Shown here piece after piece: positions 56,399 through 64,000 of a stretch of DNA of 64,000 nt. Under the pieces are notes generated by a model that did no database searches, was not told where the DNA came from, and saw only the letters and a program-made list of their open reading frames with translations. Both the position numbers and the translations under genes were made by a program. Within the stretch, counting starts at the first letter, position 1. Every line of letters starts with the position of its first letter. This stretch comes from Mixia osmundae IAM 14324 (Eukaryota; Basidiomycota; Mixiomycetes; Mixiales; Mixiaceae), in contig NW_014575554.1 of the NCBI RefSeq assembly GCF_000708205.1, positions 434,001 to 498,000 on the forward strand, read 5' to 3'.

Positions 56399-57836
56399 GT
56401 CGTCACCGGCACTGGCAAGCAAGAGATGCACACCCGGCCAACGGGCATCATGGTCTGACTGTGGTTCGTCATCCGAGTCTTCGTCACTGGATGCATCTCG
56501 TCTCCTCGTCTTGCTAGGCTGGAAGCGGCAGAACGATACTGCGTTGACGTCTGAGACGCCGTGTGCTTGCTCTATGCTATCTGCGAGGTCGACGTGACAG
56601 ACGGTTTCTTCACCTTTGCCGGTCGATGACTGCTTAGACGTCAGTGTCAGAGCTAAGAATATTTCAGGAATACTCACTGCACGCCATATCGCTATTCGTC
56701 CATCGCCGCCTCCTGTAGCGAGAATGCCAAGCGATTTTGAGCCACTGGTTGCTGCAGATGAGGTGGCAGTCCAGTCCACAGAGTAGATGCATCGCTCGTG
56801 AGCTTCGTCGATGACCTTGACGCACGTCCACTTCTCTTTCTCACTCCTGCCCACTCGAAAGGCTGAGCTCAGACCCGTGTTCGTGATTCGTGTGCGATGC
56901 CAAATTCTGAGGGAGCGATCGTCCGAGACGGTAGCGAGGTAGTCGCCATCGGGCGAGAACGCAAGTGACCATACCGTTGATGTATGGCCTCTGAGCGTAT
57001 GACATACAAGCCACTCGTCATCGTCTTCTGATGCTGCGTACATCAGGATGGTATCATCGTAAGATGCAGATGCGAGCAATTCCTCTTTGGGGTGCCAGGC
57101 GATGTTCTTTACATCCTGCGAGTGATCCATCAGGACTGCCAAGCACTCAAAATCGAAGCTAGGCGTGGCTGTACAGCACAATGACCTCAGCATGCCTTCG
57201 CTTGCCGATCGGGCAAGTGCGACGTACATTCCCAGACCCAAACTGATTTATCACGCCCGCTTGTTGCGATGAGATTGCCATCGCTGTTCCACCGCACGGC
57301 CTTGACTTCGCTCTCGTGACCCTCGAGCGTGCTGACACACTCCCAATCCTTGTCTACCGCTTCGTCCTCCTCATCTCTCAGCTGGCCACCCGCGCGACCA
57401 TCTGACTCGTCATTCACTGCATCCTGATCGATCTCCTCCCAGATAGAGACCGTCGTGTCGAATGAAGCTGTCGCAAGTGACCTCCCCTGGGGATGCCATG
57501 CGATATTGCGTACGGTGCGAGAATGGCCGGTCTGAATGGTGTTGAGCAGATTGAAGCGATAGGCTATCCTGCGTTTGCTTGCAGGCTGAGGTGGTGCCCC
57601 CGCATGGTCAGCCTCTTGCGAGTGGAGCAGATGGCCAGACCAGTCGGGCGAAAAGGCGTAGAGCCGCACCGTCTTATCGCCGGAGCAGGATGCGAGGATA
57701 GGACGAGTCGGATTCCACGCAACCGCCCATGCACGATCACTGTGGCCTGCAGGAGGTACGTTGAGCTGAGCAATGGGTCCCACATCCTCGACGACAGCCT
57801 CTGCGTACCTTCCAAGCTCGCTATGAGCTGCAGCAT
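56366..57836 (-). CDS. CIA1: Cytosolic iron-sulfur assembly protein Cia1 (WD40)
   Basis: Targeting subunit of the cytosolic Fe-S assembly machinery. The start is placed at ATG 57836: MLQLIASLEG joins through a 62-nt intron (57747-57808) to HSDRAWAVAWNPTRP, the exact family start. Seven WD repeats are visible, for example ILASCSGDKTVRLY, LATASFDTTVSIWEE, LIATSGRDKSVWVWE, LLASASYDDTILMYA, YLATVSDDRSLRIWH, ILATGGGDGRIAIWRA and LASAGDDGSVHVYQ. Acidic insertions sit in two loops. Three introns in all (others near 57170-57200 and 56640-56680). Confidence 0.92.
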
Positions 57837-57933
57837 CGCACAAGACCGCAAGACCACTCGGCCAAAGTAGCGCAACTCGCCAGCGTCGCGACGAACAACT
57901 TTTCGACGAACATCTGCTCGACCTTTCAGCCAG

Positions 57934-59540
57934 ATGGAGGGCCCAGTAGCGTCCACGTCAGCGCTCATCAATGGCGATAGCAACAAGTCAGCCCCAAAGA
58001 TGATCCCCGTCCGACTCAGAACGACGACGAGCCAGTACAAGATCCCCGAGTCACAATATCTCGTACCGGCGGATTGGCGACGGTATCAGCTCTCAGAACT
58101 CATCAACAAGGTCGTCGGCACAGGCAAGGCACTCCTTGCTTGCAGCCACAACCTTGCTGACAGCCGCGAGTGCTTGCAGACGCGCCCGTGCCCTTTGACT
58201 TTATCATCTCTGATGAGCTCCTCAGAACGAGCTTGGAGCTCTACCAGCAAGGCAAGGGCTTGACAGAGGTACGCCACCGATGATCTCTGCTTCCATCTGA
58301 ACTCACGTGCTACGGCAGGAAAGCGTGCTCGATATCGAATATGTCGAATCAACTTTGCCGCCTCAACGTCTTTCTGCTTTCCAAGTCGACGACTGGATAT
58401 CAGACATTGACTCGAGCAGACCAGGGTATGCTCTCCTCTATGAGCATCATTTGCATGCCTCACATAGTCTCTGCAGGTACTTCCTTGCATCGTCCTACTC
58501 TTCACAAGTGCACGTCTACTCGTCAAGTGCCGAAAAGCTCGTTACGCTCTCCGGCATGACTCAGAGCGCTCTGTCAACTTGCTGGCTTAGCAATACTACC
58601 GGTAATAGATACGACTATATTGCTGCCGGCGGCATGGATCGCATTGGCAGAGTCTGGCGACTCGATCGCTCCAACATAGCGACGACCGCGCGCGACGCGT
58701 TTTTGCTGCCTCTGCACACTGCGCCTATCTCGTCTGTCAGATCAGCAGGACCGAGTGCAAACGGTGATAGAAGGCTTCTGACAGCGGGTTGGGACGGTCT
58801 CGTTGCTCTCTGGACATTGAGAGACGGCCAGAAGGAAGACGATGCAGAAGCAATAGACACAGACCCCGATAATCTTGCTCGCAAGAAGCGTCGCAAGCAG
58901 AACGGCACGAGCAGTGCACCAATACGCAAGGCACCGACGCATGTGTTTCATTCCCACAAGGGCGCTGTCACGCGAGCTATCTTCGATCGACAAGACAACA
59001 ATGTCGCTTACAGTGCTGGCTGGGATCATACCGTGAAGACATGGGATCTTGAGACAGGCAGCGAGGCCTCGTCAAGGGTACGCACTCTTTGCTGAGCCTA
59101 TATGCACACTGCTCATGCGAAGGAGCCAGAGCTCGGACAAGGTCATAACCGATCTGGACCAGATGGCAAGCAAGAATTTGCTCGTTACAGGCAGTACAGA
59201 TCGACTAGTATGCTTCTGGGACTCGCGCGAAGCACTGTCGACGATCTCATTGACGCTATCGGGTCACAAGTCACAAGTCTCATCTGTTCGTGCTCACCCC
59301 ATCTCGCCTCTGCTTGTCGTGAGCGCCTCGTTCGACTCGACCATGCGGATATGGGACGCGCGATCACCTAAGCAAGCACTCTTTACAATACAACGCGAGG
59401 CGAAACCTGCCTCGGCGGACAGCAAACCTGTGCCTGGAATAGGTGACAAGATTCTCAGCGCAGCATGGGATGGCCAGATCATTGCGAGCGGTGGAGAGGA
59501 CAAGCAGATACAGTTGCATCGTACAAATGTCAACACTTAG
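57934..59540 (+). CDS. YTM1: Ribosome biogenesis protein Ytm1 (WDR12)
   Basis: Member of the Nop7-Erb1-Ytm1 complex, which is removed by Rea1 during 60S maturation. The N-terminal UBL-like NLE domain is seen as QYLVPADWRRYQLSELINKV, PVPFDFIISDELLRTSLELY (short exon), ESVLDIEYVESTLPPQRL and FQVDDWISDID. WD repeats follow: ASSYSSQVHVYS, AAGGMDRIGRVWRL, TAGWDGLVALWTL, AYSAGWDHTVKTWDLE, VTGSTDRLVCFWDSR, VSASFDSTMRIWDAR and ASGGEDKQIQLHR. Four introns. Divergent from CIA1, with 97 bp between starts. Confidence 0.92.
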
Positions 59541-59550
59541 CAATGCAAGT

Positions 59551-61965
59551 CTACATGTCGCTCGCACCATCCGAGTCCCAATCAAGGCTCTCCATAGCGG
59601 CTTCTGTCTCTGCGTGAAGCTTGTCTAGACCTGTCATCCTTTCCAAAGCTTTGCCGTCTGCGCAAACGTCGAGCACCATCTCGAAGCCACGTTTGAGATA
59701 TTCATTGACAATCTGTGCTGCGTCAGATATGCAGCTCTTGCGCCGAGCAAGGTGCGTACCGTCTGGCTGCAGCCTGTGCACTTGTCATATGCTTGTCCGG
59801 TGATCTTGAGCGTCTCAAACCGGCCCAGCATGCCGCGGAGCTGATGTGGCACCAGGCCAAGGACAGACTGTGTATCTTGTTGTGCTTCCTGCCCCGGCAG
59901 TGGTACATCTGACAGTGCGTGTGCTCTGCAAGCCCGAATGAGAACTTGAGGAACACATAAAGATGGTTCCTTGCCCTTGAGGGTGCTGGAGAACAGAGCA
60001 CATCAGTTCTACTGCCGTTGCAGATGCAATTGCTGCTAAGCCAGGCCGGGTGACTGTGCACATTTGGTCGAGCGTGCGATCTGTCAGAGACTGTCGCGCC
60101 GGATCAGCGGGCCCTACGTGCAGCACCGCCAGAGCTTACATCGATTGGCGCGACCAGATCCATGCAGTAGTAACAGCCGAGACGATCGAGATTGACGCCC
60201 GTCGATTGTGGCTTCTTTGTAGCATCCGCCGGCGGCAGCCCGTGTCGCATGACGAGGAACGAATCGAATCCTAGGGCTGCATTCATGACCAACTGTAGAA
60301 TGCAGCGCTCAGCGATAGCACCGTGCTCGGGAATGGCAACGCACCCTGCCTTTGGCAGCGCCTAGCATGGTAGGCAGCCAGCGAGACTCCCGCGAGTCCA
60401 TAAGAAGGTAGATCACGTCGTGCTCGTCGATGAGCCTTTCGAGCTTTTGTACAGTGGCGCGCGTATCCTCGACAGCTTTCGGAGGTACAGGATGACCAGG
60501 CATAGGTATAGACATGTGGATGCCAGTCGCATTGACGGCAGGATATATCCGTTTGAGCGCATCTGCTGCAGCTCCTGCTTTCGGCTTGCCGCCTTCTAGA
60601 CAGTCTTTGAATTCGAAAAGCGGTTGTCTGACGGGATTGGAGAAAGACACAGTCGAGGAGTCGACGAGAGTGATCGTGCGTACTCCCCATGCCTGCTCGT
60701 GCAGCATCAGCGAAGCGTCAACAACACGACTTGACTGACCAGGAGGCTTCGCGATACATAGCAGCCGAGCGTGCCAGCGCCAAGAAGCAGGCATTTTGTC
60801 GTCTTGATCTTCTCGAGGTCGAGTTCTGGTAGTATCCTCCACCGCATAAGCTGTAAATTGAGATCGATTGCTTGATCCGCCAGTCTATGCAAGGCATTAG
60901 CTGCGTATTACAGCAAATCGTTAAATCTGACCTCGTAGGATCCATCATGGGGCCCAAGTCGGCAAGACGTGGTCCTAGCTTACCGGCTGCGTTCTTCTCC
61001 CATCCCACTGCTGCAGGTTGCTGTCCTGATGCCTGCGCATCTCTGCTGACCGTGATCGTTCTGGACTGAGGCGTGCCGTCACTAGCAGGCGCACGCAAAG
61101 CGATGACTGTGACTTTCCGAGCTTCAAAGGCTTCCGAGAGATAGGTGAGTACATTTCGAGCTGGCCAGCCGAGCGCACTTTCGTGGGCAGATGGGTCGAC
61201 GAATGCAACCGTCGGCGCGTCACTCGCATCGAAGAATGTACCGAACTCGCTGAGCTTGCCCGCGACGAGTCTTCCCTGCACACTCTTAAGAAGACACGCG
61301 GCGCTGTCCTCTTGAGATTGCGCTGCCCAATCTGCCATTACTTGCGCGTGCGCGTGATCCTGTGGCGCGACATGAGACATGTAATGCGAGCACGAGAGAG
61401 CCCGCACCGCTTCGGCGTCGAGCGTTGTGTATGCAGAATCGCATTGCCATGCAGGCTGTGCGATGAATGAGGGGAAGCAGAACCAGTAGTAGTACTTGTA
61501 TTTCTTCAGATCCGAAAATGTGAGGACATGGAAGGTGTTCAAGCTGTTTGCAGATGTAGGTCTCGTGGTGCAGGCCGCCCAGAGCTATGCAAGGGTCAGA
61601 CGTGCTCCTCCCATGCTGCATCTGCTCACTTGGCTAGCGTAGGCCGCGAACAGCGCCGGTTTGTCTGCTGATTTGAACTCCTCAATGGTGTTGAAGTTCT
61701 TGAGAGTGCCTCGTAGCTGGACTTGTCGTTGCGTTGGCGGCCCTGCAGAGAAGCTCTGAGAGCCCAGCTCAGTCGAGGGTCGCAAGGGTATCGCTTTGCT
61801 TGTCTCCTTGTCGAGCAATCGTCTGCCCATGGTGTAGGTGCCCCATACGTCGATTGGCTTGTCATCCAGCTTGAGCACTTCGATCTTGAGCCGAGTGAGT
61901 TCGTGCCAGAAGCTGACGTCCAGCGATGACTCAAATGGCTCAAAGGCCAGCAAGGGCTTGCTCAT
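59551..61965 (-). CDS. ATG7: Autophagy E1-like enzyme Atg7
   Basis: Activates Atg8 and Atg12 in autophagy. ATG at 61965 gives [20 protein letters not shown], the standard start. N-terminal domain blocks include [19 protein letters not shown] and [17 protein letters not shown]. The adenylation domain has [19 protein letters not shown] (ATP loop) and [20 protein letters not shown]. The catalytic cysteine is in [13 protein letters not shown], and [18 protein letters not shown] follows. The C-terminal dimerisation region is [20 protein letters not shown] plus YDKCTGC. At least six introns. Gene and YTM1 converge with 10 bp between stops. All catalytic motifs are present. Confidence 0.93.
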
Positions 61966-62030
61966 AGGCGCGTTGTCAAGCGGATGAGCAGGCTGCTCCA
62001 GTAGGACGGCGCGGCGCGTCGCGATGCAAT

Positions 62031-63081
62031 TTACAACACAAGCCCACACAGAGCGATGAGAGCCAGAAGGACAGCTGAGCGAGCGCCAGAGAGGTGCGGA
62101 GCATCACTCGACTGGCCACCGTTGTTGCCGGAGATGCTCGTGCTCGGTGTGCTGTTCGTACAGAGCTTGCTTTGAGCCTTGAGCGAAGCATCGACCGAGT
62201 CGCACGTCGTCGTCGTGAGCAGCTGCACACCGAATGACTTTGTTTCGAAAGAGCCGGTACCTGTCTGCACTTGTACACCGGCAGCAGCCGTCACAATGTA
62301 GAGATCCTTGGATACGCCCAGCGTCGTCACTGCTTCGCTCAGGACAGCCACGAGATCGCCCGTGACATCTGTCACTGAGCTGTGCGCCACGAGCGTGATG
62401 ACTTCGTACGTCACAGATGGATCCGAATTCGTGTAGACGGTCCAAGTGCTGCCCAGAGCCGTCACAGAGCCATTTCGCGAGCCTGCTGGCGTGTAGCCTT
62501 GGGATGCCGTGGGAACGATAACGAGGTTGAATTTGCTAGTAGGGTCAGCTTGTTGTCCAGTGGCGTTGGTGTTGAGCCAGAGTGCGATGACGGCGCTTGC
62601 TTCCGAACTAGCGGCGTCGAAAGTGAAAGCCCAAGTGAGAGGCATGGACGTGATCGATCCTACAGACAGGCCAACAGCGGTTGCCTGGGCGTTTGCATAT
62701 GACATTGGCGCTGGGCCCGGAAAATTTTGCCAGCTGGTCTTGTAGCTGCATCGATCATTGAGCCTCGGCCAGAGAGCGATTGTATCAATTTTGGAGACTT
62801 ACCTGAGCAAGCCATCGTGGCATCCTGTTCCCTGAACAGTCTGATTTCCTCCTAATGAGCCGCTGGACAATCGGCGTCATGATCAAGTGTGGCAGCGAAG
62901 AGCAAATCTCTCACCTGAACAGATTGCTCTGCAGCTTGTACTGTAGCGAGCAGAGACCGAGCGCGTTGCCATTGGCTCCGGCCAAAGGCGCAGTGACGCC
63001 GCTGATCTGGCGCGGATGAAGCTTAGAGCGAGCTAAAACGAGTGTGGCACTGATCAGGGAAGCTAATAAGACGGTCCGCAT
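62031..63081 (-). CDS. GPI-anchored GH12-like protein, catalytic glutamates apparently absent
   Basis: ATG at 63081 gives the signal peptide MRTVLLASLISATLVLA. Exon 2 has NQTVQGTGCHDG and the last exon starts YKTSWQNFPGP (joined by inference), then MSYANAQATAVGLSV and TSMPLTWAFTFDA, the pattern of family 12 glucanases (VKSYANA...SIPTTWxW). Where active enzymes have the nucleophile block EYEIMIWL, this protein reads KFNLVIVP. Where they have GTEPFTG, it reads AGVQVQTGTGSF. So both glutamates seem replaced. A Ser/Asn-rich stalk and a hydrophobic tail (SAVLLALIALCGLVL) predict a GPI anchor. Two introns (about 62750-62800, 62860-62915). Confidence 0.68.
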
Positions 63082-63201
63082 TCTCGTCGAGATGATTGGC
63101 GAGCGAGCAACAGGTCAGGGAACCTGGATCCGTCGCGAGAGTGGGGTCGACACGTCAACGGCGGTCGCGTGCGTTACGAGTTGCAGAGTTGTCCGTGCGC
63201 G

Positions 63202-64000
63202 TCAGGCCTTGACAAAGAACGGGTGCCAAAGAGTGCGAAGCTCCTGCAGATTGCGAATGGTAGCATCGCCGGATTTCTCTGTCCCCTTGCCGTGTTCGTC
63301 GAACCAAACAGAAGAGGCGAAGCCCATGGCTTTGCTGCCCCGGATATTGAGTGCAGAGTCGTCCACAAAGTAGTGCCGGGAGACATCTGCTTGGTCCGTG
63401 TAGTCGATCGCCTCTTGGTAGAACTCGCGCTCTGGCTTGCAGCTGAAGGTCGGATGTGCATAGTTGCATGAACAGACACCTTCAAATTGGTCTATGACGC
63501 CCAGGAGCGTCAGAACGCGAGTTGCATGATGGTGATACGCGTTCGTGAGAGCCCAGACTCTGACCTTGCTGCGATCCAAGTCTTGCAGCAGCCGACGAAG
63601 CTGAGGATCAGGCTTGAGTATCTCTTCGAGTGGCAAAGCGCGATCACACTTTGCATCATAGTCGAGCGGATCTATCTTGTGATGCCTGACCAATCCGCGT
63701 ATAGCGAGCCCATACTCGGTGTAGTATCGATGGTGCAGCTCAGTCGCCTCTTGCTTGGGGAAGCCGAGATCTGCACAAGGCACGTTGGCTTTGAGCGCGT
63801 CACGATGGAGAGCTGCTTACGTTCGAAGTAGGCTTGGATGAGTGTGCCCATGCGTTGATCTATGCCTGCTGATCTCGAGTAGCAGCAATTGTCGATATCG
63901 AACCATATGATCGCCTTGTCTTGCCACTGCTCGGGTCGCGGCTGCAATCTGGTCAGATTGACCGTTCGAGAGCTCTCTGGTGAGCCATTCGTGTGACTGC
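63202..64000 (-). CDS. SDT1: Pyrimidine 5'-nucleotidase of the HAD superfamily (Sdt1/Phm8-like), 5' end cut by window edge
   Basis: HAD hydrolase that dephosphorylates UMP/CMP-type nucleotides or LPA. The nucleophile motif is IIWFDIDNCCYSRS (DxD). After an intron (about 63784-63820) come HHRYYTEYGLAIRGLVRHHK and IDPLDYDAKCDRALPLEEIL, the family cap. Motif II is VWALTNAYHHHATRV, motif III CKPEREFYQEA, and motif IV HYFVDDSALNIRGS. The frame is open without an ATG from 63947 to the window edge, so the start lies beyond 64000 or behind an intron there. The product ends LWHPFFVKA. Confidence 0.88.

Noticed and set aside
57187-57843. CIA1 start at 57843
   Set aside because: The codon there is TTG, not ATG. 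The ATG at 57836 with a 62-nt intron gives the exact family N-terminus.

Overview
The window is a compact nuclear segment of a filamentous or yeast-like fungus. Most genes are cut by short introns (about 45-65 nt, often with a CTAAC-like branch site), intergenic gaps are often under 200 bp, and nearly all products are single-copy eukaryotic housekeeping proteins. Intron density and gene content fit a basidiomycete. A Pucciniomycotina such as Mixia is my guess from style, not a database match. I saw no rRNA, tRNA, CRISPR array or retroviral element.

Layout. 0-17 kb: TVP38 (cut by the left edge), EXO70, a HAL4/SAT4-type kinase, a small orphan gene, a GNAT acetyltransferase, a BRD8-like bromodomain protein, dynactin p25, L-serine dehydratase, eRF1, ELF1, the vacuolar TRP channel YVC1 and a peroxisomal enoyl-CoA hydratase/isomerase. 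17-25 kb: a block of minus-strand secretory-pathway genes (GH5 mannanase-like enzyme, double-psi beta-barrel protein, pepsin-type protease, sulfotransferase, PAPS transporter). 25-34.7 kb: Gly-rich RRM protein, EAF6, p24 cargo receptor, an unidentified acidic protein, H2A.Z, a C2H2 protein and two divergent CFEM proteins. 34.9-49.5 kb: a Nud1/Cdc11-like scaffold, a 2OG-Fe(II) oxygenase, COX13, the very large PRP8 and mitochondrial bS18. 49.5-52.5 kb: a gene-poor stretch with a near-perfect 292-bp inverted repeat. 52.5-64 kb: an importin-11/Kap120-type karyopherin, CIA1, YTM1, ATG7, a GH12-like GPI protein that seems to lack its catalytic glutamates, and an SDT1-type nucleotidase cut by the right edge.

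The most notable item is at 22.3-24.7 kb. A ten-helix-type PAPS transporter reads, with no intervening stop and through a canonical 49-nt intron, into a membrane-anchored sulfotransferase. The predicted result is one 760-residue protein that would import the sulfate donor into the Golgi and use it there. Sulfated glycans are not a standard feature of fungi, so this is the best candidate for an undescribed system here. The second is the 292-bp inverted repeat with a 66-bp loop. Its arms differ by only three transitions, two of them in TCG/TTG context, which suggests a hairpin-RNA locus or a RIP-type target, unless it is an assembly artefact.

Gene models were spliced by eye. Starts, stops and the introns given with coordinates were checked by codon phase; other exon borders are approximate.
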